A DNA stretch of 64,000 nucleotides from Acinetobacter larvae (GCF_001704115.1 NZ_CP016895.1:2294001-2358000), one strand, 5' to 3'. Positions 46,273 through 55,805 are shown, counted from the first letter of the stretch. The notes: a model not told the origin generated them from the sequence alone. Made by a program: numbers and translations.

Positions 46273-47451
46273 TTAGAGATTTTTAAATTGTAACAGCTGC
46301 TGATGAGCGGGATGCTCTACGGGGATTAACTCTAAAAGACGCTCTAAGGCATCCACCGCTTCTGGGCTATATGCCAAGTGTCTTAAGAGGCTGTCCGGCT
46401 CATGAGAATCAAAAATTGCCTTACTCAAACGCGACTCTAAGCAGTCACGCCATGTACATAAAAAAGGGCTTTCTGTTTTAGACAAGAAAACCCCGCGACA
46501 ACGTTTTAATGCACTTTGAATATATCCGGCATCTAAATCTTGTTCAGTCTGCAAGAAGTCGGCATCTACTTTTGCCATAATCCGATAAGGTCGAGAAGCC
46601 AATTGCCCCGACAAAATATCTTTTAATTGTGACATCTCGGCTTTGAGCGTTCCCATACTCACTTTACGTTCACCATATAGTGCTTGGTGTAATTGATCTA
46701 AGCTCATGCCCTGTGGGCACAGTGAGAGTATGGTCAAAATTTCAATTTGCCGTGGTGTAAGCACGAGCAGTTTTCCATTCATTAAAATTTGCGGTATACC
46801 AAAGGCACGGATATAGAGATGTTGCTGTTGCGCTTGGTATAACGCACTTTGAATCATGCTGGCACAGCGCTCAACAGCCAACAGGCCCAAGCTATTATGA
46901 TGTTGCCATGTGGTTGAGAGATCAATCACCCCCAACAGTTGTCGGCTATAAGGGTCAATAATCGGTGCGGCATAACACACCCAATCATGTACAGAGGACA
47001 TATAATGTTCATTGGAAAATACACAACTAGACTGTTCTGTTTTCAGTGATAAAGCCAAGGCATTGGTTCCTACCGCCTCTTCGCCCCATTGCCCACCTGC
47101 TACAAAATGAACTTGTTCAGCAGCTTGCTGCATACGTCCACTGGCTGCAGACCAGACAATGGTACTGCCGCTATCGCCAACCGCCACTACCATATCGGAT
47201 TGTGCTGCAATATCTTGTAATGCTGTCGCACAACGTTCTAAAGCATTGTGTAAAGTACTACTGCGCGCTAAAACTTTGTCTTGTAATGGTGCTGCGTAAC
47301 GTTCTTTGCAAACAGCGGCACGTTGTGAGCGTTGCCATGAACTCACAATGCTTTGCTGATGTGGATCGTCATGATCAAAGCGAAAAGTGTTTTTCTCCCA
47401 CATCTTTTCTATTTGCTGACGTTTTTCTAATAAAATCTGTTGACTGAGCAT
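46273..47451 (-). CDS. GAF-domain transcriptional regulator of aldehyde dehydrogenase
   Basis: 392 residues. The N-terminal part resembles AcoR/LuxR-independent GAF regulators: SSWQRSQRAAVCKERYAAPL, then VVAVGDSGSTIVWSAASGRM, GGQWGEEAVGTNALALSL and VHDWVCYAAPIIDPYSRQLLGVIDLS (residues about 30-200). Unlike sigma-54 activators of the AcoR type it has no AAA+ domain. The C-terminal half has a winged-helix-like region (LVLTPRQIEILTILSLCPQGM, LDQLHQALYGERKVSMGTLK). It is divergent from the aldehyde dehydrogenase gene, which is the usual arrangement for this family and suggests that it controls it. AGGA lies 9 nt before the ATG. Confidence 0.88.
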   Translation of the reverse strand: MLSQQILLEKRQQIEKMWEKNTFRFDHDDPHQQSIVSSWQRSQRAAVCKERYAAPLQDKVLARSSTLHNALERCATALQDIAAQSDMVVAVGDSGSTIVWSAASGRMQQAAEQVHFVAGGQWGEEAVGTNALALSLKTEQSSCVFSNEHYMSSVHDWVCYAAPIIDPYSRQLLGVIDLSTTWQHHNSLGLLAVERCASMIQSALYQAQQQHLYIRAFGIPQILMNGKLLVLTPRQIEILTILSLCPQGMSLDQLHQALYGERKVSMGTLKAEMSQLKDILSGQLASRPYRIMAKVDADFLQTEQDLDAGYIQSALKRCRGVFLSKTESPFLCTWRDCLESRLSKAIFDSHEPDSLLRHLAYSPEAVDALERLLELIPVEHPAHQQLLQFKNL

Positions 47452-47873
47452 CGTTCACATCCTTGGTTAAGATGATAGGTTTAACCAGATTGTCGTTATG
47501 GTGAATGGCGTGAAGACATCATGCGCCATAATGTGATAGATCAGCGTTGCAACTTATTCAGTATTCAGCTTAGGATAGTATAAAATATGCAAACACCACT
47601 CTGTTTATAACCAAGCTTGGTTGTAATGAACAGCATTAAAACTACCATTTTTTATTGAACGAACAACATGTTATAAAGAATTATAGGGGCTATTGCAAGG
47701 CTGTTTTTGGCGCGTCATGGCTATAAAAAAGACGTCATAGCAATGCCTACCTTTTTCCAACCTTGACTGTTTTAATTTGAATTTGATCAAAACATTATCC
47801 TGCCGTGTTTTGAGCTGTATATAAATCAATTTGCAGAATAATTTTGCAGAATAACGAAGTAAAGGACATACAT
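47452..47873. promoter_or_regulatory. Divergent control region of the GAF regulator and aldehyde dehydrogenase
   Basis: Two palindromic candidates for operators lie in 422 bp. One is AACCAAGCTTGGTT (47609-47622), extended by ATT/AAT-type flanks to 47605-47626 with one mismatch. The other is TCAAAACA-N11-TGTTTTGA (47787-47813), directly upstream of a TATATAAAT box near 47819-47827 and about 60 nt before the dehydrogenase start. No -24/-12 sigma-54 promoter was seen. Confidence 0.5.
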
Positions 47874-49385
47874 ATGCGTTACGTCGATCCGAACCAACCT
47901 GGTGCTAAAGTTGACTTTAAAGCACAATATGAGAACTTTATTGGCGGTGAATGGGTTGCCCCAGTAAAAGGTCAGTACTTTGACAATATCTCCCCTGTCG
48001 ATGGTCAGGTCTTTACCCGTATTCCGCGCTCTAGCGCCGAAGACATTGAGCTCGCTTTAGATGCGGCACATCGCGCTAAAGCACAATGGAATAAAAGCTC
48101 CCCAACAACACGTTCTAATTTGCTGTTAAAAATTGCAGATCGTTTAGAACAAAACTTAGAATTACTTGCAGTTGCTGAAACTTGGGAAAATGGTAAACCT
48201 ATCCGAGAAACCTTAGCAGCCGATATTCCTTTAGCAATCGACCATTTCCGTTATTTTGCGGGCTGTATCCGTGCACAAGAAGGCGGTATTTCCGAGATTG
48301 ATGAAGACACCGTTGCTTATCATTTCCATGAGCCTTTGGGGGTGGTGGGACAAATCATTCCATGGAACTTCCCAATTTTAATGGCGGCATGGAAACTAGC
48401 ACCAGCGCTGGCTGCGGGGAACTGTATCGTTTTAAAACCTGCAGAACAAACACCAGCCAGTATTTTGGTATTGGCTGAATTAATTCAAGACATTTTACCG
48501 CCTGGCGTATTGAATATCGTCAATGGTTTCGGTGCAGAAGTGGGTCGCCCTTTGGCAACCAATCCACGTATTGCCAAAATTGCATTTACAGGTTCAACTC
48601 AAGTGGGTCAGTTGATCATGCAATATGCCACTGAAAATATTATTCCTGTTACTTTAGAATTGGGTGGTAAATCACCCAATATCTTCTTTGAAGATGTGAT
48701 GGATCATGAGGATGATTACCTCGAAAAAACCCTTGAAGGTTTCTCGATGTTTGCCTTAAACCAAGGTGAAGTATGTACGTGTCCATCACGTGCCCTGATC
48801 CAAGAAAGCATTGCAGATCGTTTCTTAGAAAAAGCCATTGAACGGGTCAAACGGATTAAAACCGGTCACCCACTGGATACCGAAACCATGATCGGTGCGC
48901 AAGCATCTTTGGAACAACAGAATAAAATTCTAGGCTGTATCGAAACCGGTCGTTCAGAAGGTGCAGAATTATTGTTAGGTGGTGGTGATCGCCAAGAAGT
49001 GGGGCAAGGCTTCTATATTGAGCCAACCATTTTTAAAGGGCAAAACAACATGAAAATTTTCCAAGAGGAAATTTTCGGACCCGTTTTATCTGTTACAACC
49101 TTTAAAGATTATGACGAAGCAATCAAAATCGCCAATGACACCATGTATGGTCTAGGGGCTGGGGTATGGTCACGTTCTGCACATACGTCTTACCGTGCCG
49201 GTCGTGCGATTGAAGCAGGTCGTGTTTGGACCAACTGCTATCATATTTATCCGGCTCATGCGGCATTTGGTGGATATAAAAAATCTGGTATCGGTCGTGA
49301 AAACCATAAGATGATGCTAGATCATTACCAACAAACTAAAAACTTATTGGTGAGTTATTCAACCAAACCGATGGGTTTCTTCTAA
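47874..49385 (+). CDS. Aldehyde dehydrogenase (AcoD/AldB/ExaC type)
   Basis: NAD-dependent aldehyde dehydrogenase, 503 residues from ATG 47874 (AAAGGA 7 nt upstream; a TTG at 47844 is rejected). It belongs to the acetaldehyde-type clade, shown by the doublet in [18 protein letters not shown] where the first Cys is catalytic, the Glu motif [20 protein letters not shown] and the coenzyme loop [15 protein letters not shown]. The C-terminal [26 protein letters not shown] is typical. Likely role: oxidation of acetaldehyde from ethanol or acetoin, under the divergent GAF regulator. Strong terminator follows. Confidence 0.94.
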   Translation: MRYVDPNQPGAKVDFKAQYENFIGGEWVAPVKGQYFDNISPVDGQVFTRIPRSSAEDIELALDAAHRAKAQWNKSSPTTRSNLLLKIADRLEQNLELLAVAETWENGKPIRETLAADIPLAIDHFRYFAGCIRAQEGGISEIDEDTVAYHFHEPLGVVGQIIPWNFPILMAAWKLAPALAAGNCIVLKPAEQTPASILVLAELIQDILPPGVLNIVNGFGAEVGRPLATNPRIAKIAFTGSTQVGQLIMQYATENIIPVTLELGGKSPNIFFEDVMDHEDDYLEKTLEGFSMFALNQGEVCTCPSRALIQESIADRFLEKAIERVKRIKTGHPLDTETMIGAQASLEQQNKILGCIETGRSEGAELLLGGGDRQEVGQGFYIEPTIFKGQNNMKIFQEEIFGPVLSVTTFKDYDEAIKIANDTMYGLGAGVWSRSAHTSYRAGRAIEAGRVWTNCYHIYPAHAAFGGYKKSGIGRENHKMMLDHYQQTKNLLVSYSTKPMGFF

Positions 49386-49411
49386 TTCCCTGCAGCGGCT
49401 CCTTATCTCCT

Positions 49412-49447
49412 AATCAAGCAAAGTTCACTTTGCTTGATTTTTTTATC
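49412..49447 (+). terminator. Rho-independent terminator after aldehyde dehydrogenase
   Basis: Perfect 12-bp stem AATCAAGCAAAG with complement, 4-nt loop, then eight T. Confidence 0.93.
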
Positions 49448-49523
49448 TAAACTTGCATGCGGAAAACTTGCACAAGATCGTAATTCAGTTACAGTAGATT
49501 TTTATCACTTATACAATAAAACC

Positions 49524-50255
49524 ATGTCTCAACTTGATTGCCGCTTTCCCAAAACAATTTACGTGATTCAACATATTGCCTTTGAAGACTTAGGCTGCTT
49601 TGAAGATATTTTTTATCAACTTGGTTTTCGTATCCGCTATTTTGAAGCGGGTATAGATGACCTCAGCACTGCGCTACAATATACCGGTTTAACCATTATC
49701 TTAGGTGGACCGATCTCAGTATATGACACTGAACATTTTCCCTTTCTTACAGATGAGCTGCTGCTATTAAAACAACGTCTCACTCAACAACTGCCGACTC
49801 TGGGTATTTGTTTGGGGGCACAACTGATTGCCAAAGCCCTCGGTGCCAATGTCTATGCTGGACTACATAAAGAAATTGGCTGGCATAAACTTACACTGAG
49901 CACACAGCAGCCTAATCTACTGACACCGTTAAAAGACCTTAAAGTATTACATTGGCATGGGGATAGTTTTGATTTACCTGAACATGCCGATTTATTGGCA
50001 AGCAGTGAATATTATCCACATCAGGCATTTCAAATTGGCAAACAAATTCTAGCTTTACAATTTCATTTAGAAATTGATCCAGAACATTTAGAGAAATGGT
50101 TAATTGGCCATTATGTTGAGTTGCAACACACAGGTATCGATATAAAACAGTTACGTGCGGACAATCAAAATTATGCACCACAACTTTGTGATGCCGCCGC
50201 AGAGATTCTACAGCAATACTTAAGTCAACTCGACTGGCAACATATTCCGCTATAA
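49524..50255 (+). CDS. Class I glutamine amidotransferase-like protein
   Basis: 243 residues from ATG 49524 (MSQLDCRFPKTIYVIQHIAF); an earlier in-frame start at 49434 lies inside the preceding terminator and is unlikely. The triad is visible: Cys in PTLGICLGAQLIAKALGA, His in ALQFHLEIDPEHLEKW with Glu two residues on. The WHGDSFDLPEHADLLASS stretch is common to GMP-synthase-like stand-alone amidotransferases that hydrolyse small gamma-glutamyl compounds. The substrate is unknown. It is a monocistronic gene. Confidence 0.9.
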   Translation: MSQLDCRFPKTIYVIQHIAFEDLGCFEDIFYQLGFRIRYFEAGIDDLSTALQYTGLTIILGGPISVYDTEHFPFLTDELLLLKQRLTQQLPTLGICLGAQLIAKALGANVYAGLHKEIGWHKLTLSTQQPNLLTPLKDLKVLHWHGDSFDLPEHADLLASSEYYPHQAFQIGKQILALQFHLEIDPEHLEKWLIGHYVELQHTGIDIKQLRADNQNYAPQLCDAAAEILQQYLSQLDWQHIPL

Positions 50256-50382
50256 TACGGGTAATATAAAATAAGCACAGGCAGTATAAAATACCAAATA
50301 AACTTGGTTTATCATACACTGTATAATATCTGGGCTTTGTATCTCAATTCGCAATATACAATATTGTACAAAGCCCAAGTAC

Positions 50383-50447
50383 TTTTAATATACAAGTGCT
50401 TTTAATATACAAGAGCTTTAATATAAAAATTCTTTTTAATACACAAG
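50383..50447. repeat. 17-bp AT-rich tandem repeat
   Basis: TTTTAATATACAAGTGC (50383-50399) and TTTTAATATACAAGAGC (50400-50416) differ by one base. Two degenerate copies follow (50417-50432 and 50433-50447). Confidence 0.8.
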
Positions 50448-50544
50448 ATTTCAGTGCATTTTATGATCTGCATTAGGTCTCTTTCATAAATCATTTTATA
50501 AGCAAATCAATATAACATCCCAATCGTTAGATGATACGTGTTCA

Positions 50545-50599
50545 GTGGCATGAATGCCACGGCTGTCCACAGATGACAAGGATGTCATCTGTGGACAGC
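50545..50599. other. Adjacent hairpins with a 17-bp perfect stem
   Basis: GTGGCA-TGAA-TGCCAC (50545-50560) is followed after one base by GCTGTCCACAGATGACA (50562-50578), the 4-nt loop AGGA, and the exact complement (50583-50599). No T-run on either strand, so a terminator is unlikely. Form and length recall palindromic repeat elements. Confidence 0.75.
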
Positions 50600-50894
50600 A
50601 AAAGGCCATTGAATAAACAATATACAATGCGGTGATATAATCAACAAAGCATTCCATACATATCACTGAGATTAATAAAAACCATTAAAAAAACAAAGCA
50701 CATATAATATAAAAATATGCATATTAATAAATATTATATTACATAAAAAACAATAGTTTAATAATATAAAATATCCGCAAATATAATAATTCTATCGATT
50801 ATTAGCCAAGAGATATTAGACTAAAGTTTAAGGTGGTGATAATACAAGTAGGCATATACTGAATATGTTTTAAGTATTCACCAATGGAATTTGC

Positions 50895-52217
50895 ATGACA
50901 ACTCCCCATGACGCAAATACAAACCAAATCGCAAATGCAAATTTAACTTTTGGTCAACGCATCAAATCAATTGTAGGTGGTTCTGCTGGTAATTTAGTCG
51001 AATATTATGATTGGTATGTTTACTCTGCCTTTACATTATATTTTGCACCGGTATTCTTTCCACAAAGTAGTGGTACCATTCAACTCCTTCAAGCAGCAGT
51101 GATCTTCGCCCTTGGTTTTTTCATGCGACCATTAGGTGCGTGGATGATGGGTATTTATTCGGACCGTAAAGGACGAAAAGCTGGTTTAACTTTGTCTGTC
51201 GCCCTCATGAGTATTGGCTCATTGGTCATCGCCTTTTTACCTACCTATAATTCAATCGGTCTCATTGCACCGATCATCTTGTTAATTGCACGCTTATTGC
51301 AAGGGCTCAGTTTAGGCGGTGAATATGGTGCCAGTGCAACATATCTCAGCGAATTGGCAACCCCGAAAAATCGTGGTTTCTACGCAAGTTTTCAATATAT
51401 TACCCTGATTTCGGGTCAGTTAATTGCATTGGCAGTATTGCTTATCTTACAAGCAACACTGAGCAAAGAAGACTTACAAGCATGGGGCTGGCGTATTCCA
51501 TTCTTTATCGGTGCAGTGCTTGCTATCACAGTATTGTGGATTCGTCGTAATATGATTGAAACAGAGCAATCTGTAGCCGCACAAAAGCGTGGTGAGAGTA
51601 AAAAAAGTAGTGCCTTTGCATTATTTAAACAATATCCCAAAGAAGCTTTAAAAGTATTTTTCTTAACGGCTGGTGGGACATTGTCCTTTTATGCTTATAC
51701 CACTTATACACAAAAATTCTTGGTCAATACTTCTGGTTTTAGTAAAGAAACAGCAACAGAAATTAATGCTTGTGCCGTATTGTTCTTTATGATTTTACAG
51801 CCTATTGCGGGGCATTTATCTGATCGTTTTGGGAAGAAAGTAATGATTACTTTCTTTGGCATTGGCGGTGTACTCTTTACCTATCCACTATTTACCATGC
51901 TATCTGGGACCAATAACCCCTATACAGCATTCTTCCTCATTGCCGCAGGTCTCTTAATTACCACCGGTTATACCTCAATTAATGTGATTGCTAAATCTGA
52001 GTTATTCCCTGCTCATATTCGCTCATTAGGTGTTGCCCTTCCCTATGCATTAGCCACATCGATCTTTGGTGGTACAACAGAAGCCGTCGGATTGTTATTT
52101 AAAAACTTTAACTTTGAATCTGGTTTTTATATTTATATCAGTGCCATGATCGCAATCTCAGCAGGCACATATATCTTTACTAAAAATCCAGAACAACTCG
52201 ACAAAGACAAAATCTGA
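50895..52217 (+). CDS. MFS transporter, metabolite:H+ symporter family (KgtP-like)
   Basis: 440-residue inner-membrane symporter with twelve segments. MHS features are SAGNLVEYYDWYVYSAFTLYFA at the N-terminus, FFMRPLGAWMMGIYSDRKGRKAG (loop 2-3), LLQGLSLGGEYGASATYLSE and the second-half motif GHLSDRFGKKVMI. Closest in type to alpha-ketoglutarate and other dicarboxylate permeases; exact substrate unknown. Its stop is 40 nt before the end of the insertion sequence, whose left-end hairpin probably terminates its transcript. Confidence 0.9.
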   Translation: MTTPHDANTNQIANANLTFGQRIKSIVGGSAGNLVEYYDWYVYSAFTLYFAPVFFPQSSGTIQLLQAAVIFALGFFMRPLGAWMMGIYSDRKGRKAGLTLSVALMSIGSLVIAFLPTYNSIGLIAPIILLIARLLQGLSLGGEYGASATYLSELATPKNRGFYASFQYITLISGQLIALAVLLILQATLSKEDLQAWGWRIPFFIGAVLAITVLWIRRNMIETEQSVAAQKRGESKKSSAFALFKQYPKEALKVFFLTAGGTLSFYAYTTYTQKFLVNTSGFSKETATEINACAVLFFMILQPIAGHLSDRFGKKVMITFFGIGGVLFTYPLFTMLSGTNNPYTAFFLIAAGLLITTGYTSINVIAKSELFPAHIRSLGVALPYALATSIFGGTTEAVGLLFKNFNFESGFYIYISAMIAISAGTYIFTKNPEQLDKDKI

Positions 52218-52328
52218 AATTTTACTCACTTAAAATAATATTTTGGCTTGCACAATATAAAAAGAGGCTGTCTCAAAAGGCAGCCTTTTTGCTGTATAAT
52301 TAAGCCATCTTAAAAAAGGATATTTAAG

Positions 52329-53870
52329 ATGGCTATAAAGACATATCACCAAAACCAACTTCACTTAATTCCTCATAGCTTTGATGACTTGATTCCTGAG
52401 AAACACCCTGTTCGCTTAGTGAATAAAGTATTGGATCAAATTGACAGTAGCCCATTAGTAAATGCGTATGATGAATCTGGTCGACCAGGTTATCACCCAC
52501 TACTCATGCTTAAAATCATGGTCTACGCTTATATGACCAATACCTATTCCTCTCGTAAAATCGAAAAAGCTCTACGTGAAAATATTAATTTCATGTGGTT
52601 AAGCAATATGACCATTATTGATCACAATACGATTAATCGCTTTAGAAATTCAAAGTTAGAGCAATGCTTTAAAGACATATTCAAACAGATCGTATTGATG
52701 TTAGCTGAAGAAGGAGTCATTACTTTAAAAGAGATTTACACAGATGGCACCAAACTTGAGGCACAAGCCAATCGCTACACCTTTGTGTGGGGTAATGCAA
52801 TTAAAACCAACAAAGCTAAGATGCTTAAACAGCTAGATGAACTATGGAAGTATGCTCACCAAATCGAAGTTGGCGATCAAGAACCGAGTAAGCTTGAAAT
52901 CACAGAAATATCATCGCATACGATAGATCAAGTTTTAAAAGCGATAGATGATCGTTTGAATGAACATTCGATTCAACCGGATCAAGCGACTAAAAAGAAA
53001 TTAGGTGCGGTAAAAAAAAACTTTAAGAATCGACTAATAGACTACGAAGAAAAAGAAAAGATCCTTGATGGGCGCAATTCGTATAGCAAGACTGACCATG
53101 ATGCAACTTTCATGCGGATGAAGGAAGACCATATGAAAAATGGTCAACTTAAGGCTGGTTATAATGTTCAAATAAGCACTGAAAATCAGGTAATTGTTAA
53201 TTATAGCGTGCATCAAAATAGTAATGACTTTCCTACATTAAAGCCCCATTTAGAGCAAATGCGTGAACTTTATGGCGAAGAACAGTTTCAAGAACTTGAA
53301 GTTATTACCGCTGATGCAGGTTATGGTAGTGAGGAAAACTATCAATATTTAGAACAGCAAGGGTTATTAGCGTATATCAAATACAGCACCTTTGACTTAG
53401 AACGTCGTCAACAACGTGGTAAAAAAGCCAAACAGAATTTAAAAAATAAGCAATATCTACATTACAACGCGATTGATGACTATTATGTTTGCCCAATGGG
53501 ACAACATATGACGAAGATCAAAGATAAACAAACAAAAACCAGTAGTGGATTCATTCAACATATCAGTATTTATGAGGCACAGCGATGCGAAGGATGCCCG
53601 CTTAGAAGTAGCTGCCATAAGAGCCAGGGCAATAGACGAATTGAGAGAAACCATCATTTAGAGCATTACAGGACGTTAATGTATGAACGCTTACTAAGTG
53701 AAGAAGGAATCGAAAAGCGTAAGCGACGAAGTATAGAAGTTGAACCGGTGTTTGGACATATAAAGTCGAATCGAGGCTTTAAGAGATTCACGCTTAGAGG
53801 GATGCGAAAAGTGAATTTAGAGTTTGGATTACATGCTTTAGCACACAATATGATGAAAATGGCAGCTTAA
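52329..53870 (+). CDS. IS1182-family transposase
   Basis: 513-residue DDE transposase, intact. N-terminal DUF772-like part (PHSFDDLIPEKHPVRLVNKV, GRPGYHPLLMLKIMVYAYMTNTYSSRKIEKAL), first Asp in EIYTDGTKLEAQANRY, second Asp in VITADAGYGSEENY, Glu in SIEVEPVFGHIKSNRGF. Cys-rich insert AQRCEGCPLRSSCHKS is typical of the family. Lysine and AAA/AAT codon use is higher than in neighbouring genes, in line with a mobile origin. The stop codon lies in the loop of a terminator. Confidence 0.95.
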   Translation: MAIKTYHQNQLHLIPHSFDDLIPEKHPVRLVNKVLDQIDSSPLVNAYDESGRPGYHPLLMLKIMVYAYMTNTYSSRKIEKALRENINFMWLSNMTIIDHNTINRFRNSKLEQCFKDIFKQIVLMLAEEGVITLKEIYTDGTKLEAQANRYTFVWGNAIKTNKAKMLKQLDELWKYAHQIEVGDQEPSKLEITEISSHTIDQVLKAIDDRLNEHSIQPDQATKKKLGAVKKNFKNRLIDYEEKEKILDGRNSYSKTDHDATFMRMKEDHMKNGQLKAGYNVQISTENQVIVNYSVHQNSNDFPTLKPHLEQMRELYGEEQFQELEVITADAGYGSEENYQYLEQQGLLAYIKYSTFDLERRQQRGKKAKQNLKNKQYLHYNAIDDYYVCPMGQHMTKIKDKQTKTSSGFIQHISIYEAQRCEGCPLRSSCHKSQGNRRIERNHHLEHYRTLMYERLLSEEGIEKRKRRSIEVEPVFGHIKSNRGFKRFTLRGMRKVNLEFGLHALAHNMMKMAA

Positions 53871-53885
53871 AAGGCTGCATTTTTA
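53862..53885 (+). terminator. Terminator overlapping the transposase stop codon
   Basis: GCAGC (53862-53866) and GCTGC (53874-53878) form a stem whose loop carries the TAA stop; ATTTTTAC follows. A second AT-rich hairpin TTTTTACTT/AAGTAAAAA lies just after (53880-53901). Confidence 0.7.
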
Positions 53886-54017
53886 CTTTTAGAAGTAAAA
53901 AGAGGAATAATAAAAATATTTTAAGGATCAAAAAAGAATATGGTGAAAATGAAGATGACTTAAACAAAAAGCCGCCCCATTGAGTTAATGGGACAGCCTC
54001 TTTTTATTGGGCTATAA

Positions 54018-55583
54018 CTAGAACTCTGGATTAAACAACTGTAGTTGTTTAATAATTTGGAGCTTTTCAGGGTTAAGGTATTCTGAAACACTATCGCGTA
54101 TCCGAGCGATAGATTTTTCACGCTCACGTACAATATTTTTATTCTCATCGAACATAAATAATGCCAGTTGGTCTAATACATTTTGAATATAATCCGCCAC
54201 TTCTTCTGCTGTTTTAAGCCCCTTAAAGAAATAGCAAAGATAGGTTAATTGCTCAAATTGAGTCATTTCAATCCCCATTCCAGTCAATGGGTTAACCAGT
54301 ACTGTGTAATTACGATGAAACTGGCTTTGTTCTAGTAAATACGTATTTAACTTATGTGCGCGTTGTAACACACTTTCAGAAGCTTGATTATGCTGGCAGG
54401 GTTGCATATAGCCACAATGGCATAAGACAACTAAAGCATTCAAAATCTTTTCATAACTTAAATCGGGTAATCGCTGTTCGAGTTCAGCAATACTGATTGC
54501 CCGATAGTGCTCTTCAACATAAATCCGCCCAATTTCACTATAGATTTCTTCAATTAAATTAAATTCTCCTAAAATACCCTGAATAGTATTCGGCCAAGCC
54601 GCAACGGGTCTGAGCGCTACAAAATAATATTCTCTTAAACGCTGTTTACACTGTAAGGGCGTCAGGATATTTTTACCCCGAATATAAAGATCACGCCTAA
54701 ATTGTGCAGCAGTAAAATAGTCTCTGCACTGCTCTTTTAAAATTGGATGTTCAATACGATTTAAAAATTCAGTTTGCTCGGGGCTAAAATTAATTTGCTC
54801 AACATGAACCAACAAGTCTGTAGTGCCAGCATAACTCAACTTAATTTCTTCAAATAAGCGTACAATTTGCTGAAATGAAAAACACTTCCAATCTTTATTA
54901 AAATATTCATGAATTAAATAATTAGGATTCTTTTCTTTTAAACTTTTTAGCTTAGATAATGCCAATGGGTTTTGCTTAATCAACAGTGGATCTTTGAGTA
55001 ATAATGCCTCGCTAAAATCTAGCGCATCTTGAACATTCTTTACTGGACTATGACTTTTACTAGCATATTTATAATGACTATAAAGTAGCTCTCGTACTGG
55101 CATACTTGCAGCCCAACCAGTCTCACAATTATAGCTAATATAAACAATGCCATTAGGCTTAAGATAAGTTCGAATGAACTTTAAAATGATCAGCTGATTT
55201 TCATAGCTAATCCAACTCCAAATACCATGTAAACTAATGGAGTCGAATTGCGGTAAGTCGGAGCGATTGAATAACTCCTCAAAACTATCATCAAAATAAT
55301 AATGCTGGGCATGACTATAATCTGCCAATTGATCTGCGTGGGCCGCATGAGCGGGGTTAAAATCTGTGCCCCAGAAAATACTATCAGATCCAGCAGCATG
55401 TATATTAATACTCACACCCTGACCAAAGCCTAATTCACAATGATGATGTGATTGTTGAGAACTTGGACAATCCACACCATTAAGCAATAAACAAAAGCGT
55501 TGATAGTTTGGGCTTAAATCACGGTAATACCCGTATGTATAATTGACCTCAGTCTGATAACCATTGCTCCAAGCCATATCCAT
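54018..55583 (-). CDS. SAM-dependent methyltransferase with methyltransferase regulatory domain
   Basis: 521 residues; AGGGGA lies upstream of ATG 55583. N-terminal class I methyltransferase fold: HHCELGFGQGVSINIHAAG (SAM motif), FWGTDFNPAHAAHADQLA, the family-specific SISLHGIWSWISYENQLIIL and LKPNGIVYISYNCETGWAA. The middle (about residues 210-330, with RDYFTAAQFRRDLYIRGKNIL) matches the methyltransferase regulatory domain found in this group. The C-terminal 190 residues are winged-helix-like (SIAELEQRLPDLSYEKILNALVVLCHCGYMQP). Related genes often sit in surface polysaccharide or protein-modification loci; here the neighbours are an IS and the rRNA operon, so the target is unknown. Confidence 0.87.
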   Translation of the reverse strand: MDMAWSNGYQTEVNYTYGYYRDLSPNYQRFCLLLNGVDCPSSQQSHHHCELGFGQGVSINIHAAGSDSIFWGTDFNPAHAAHADQLADYSHAQHYYFDDSFEELFNRSDLPQFDSISLHGIWSWISYENQLIILKFIRTYLKPNGIVYISYNCETGWAASMPVRELLYSHYKYASKSHSPVKNVQDALDFSEALLLKDPLLIKQNPLALSKLKSLKEKNPNYLIHEYFNKDWKCFSFQQIVRLFEEIKLSYAGTTDLLVHVEQINFSPEQTEFLNRIEHPILKEQCRDYFTAAQFRRDLYIRGKNILTPLQCKQRLREYYFVALRPVAAWPNTIQGILGEFNLIEEIYSEIGRIYVEEHYRAISIAELEQRLPDLSYEKILNALVVLCHCGYMQPCQHNQASESVLQRAHKLNTYLLEQSQFHRNYTVLVNPLTGMGIEMTQFEQLTYLCYFFKGLKTAEEVADYIQNVLDQLALFMFDENKNIVREREKSIARIRDSVSEYLNPEKLQIIKQLQLFNPEF

Positions 55584-55760
55584 TTATTTCCCCTTGCTAA
55601 ACTTAATTTTAAATTTTCACAATGTTGTATTTGTTGTTTAAGTACATTTAGCATTAGGTCGTTCGCATATGTATTAAACAGTGTTTAAAACATAGCAGAT
55701 TATCAGAAATAAAAACGTTAAATTTTGATGATTAATCAATCAGTCGCATAAAATATAACC

Positions 55761-55794
55761 AAAAAAAATCCCTCGATGTTTGACATCGAGGGAT
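55761..55794 (-). terminator. rRNA operon terminator
   Basis: Perfect 12-bp stem ATCCCTCGATGT with complement and a 3-nt loop, followed on the minus strand by eight U. Placed 12 nt beyond the 5S gene. Confidence 0.93.
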
Positions 55795-55805
55795 ATGTAA
55801 TCATG

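Larger units (their letters stand above)
50256..50894. other. Structured, repeat-rich intergenic region, 639 bp
   Basis: No gene seen. From left to right: an 11-bp stem TGGGCTTTGTA/TACAAAGCCCA (50331-50341 and 50367-50377) enclosing a second hairpin CAATAT/ATATTG; a 17-bp tandem repeat (50383-50432); a small hairpin GTGGCA/TGCCAC (50545-50560); a 17-bp perfect stem (50562-50599); then about 200 bp of very AT-rich DNA up to the MHS transporter gene. Together this could be a terminator followed by a small RNA or a mobile palindromic element. Confidence 0.65.
52257..54007 (+). mobile_element. IS1182-family insertion sequence
   Basis: About 1.75 kb bounded by 19-bp terminal inverted repeats that match at 18 positions: ATAAAAAGAGGCTGTCTCA at 52257-52275 and the complement of ATAAAAAGAGGCTGTCCCA at 53989-54007. 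One transposase gene lies inside. No target duplication is evident in the AT-rich flanks. Each end folds: AGGCTG/CAGCCT followed by TTTTT at the left (52265-52290) and CCCATT/AATGGG at the right (53976-53992), so the ends may block read-through. The insertion lies between two convergent genes, 40 nt after one stop and 10 nt after the other, breaking neither. Confidence 0.9.

Noticed and set aside
46273..47451. AcoR-type sigma-54 activator
   Set aside because: The GAF-like N-terminus is similar, but there is no AAA+ domain (no GAFTGA or Walker motifs) and no -24/-12 promoter in the divergent gap.
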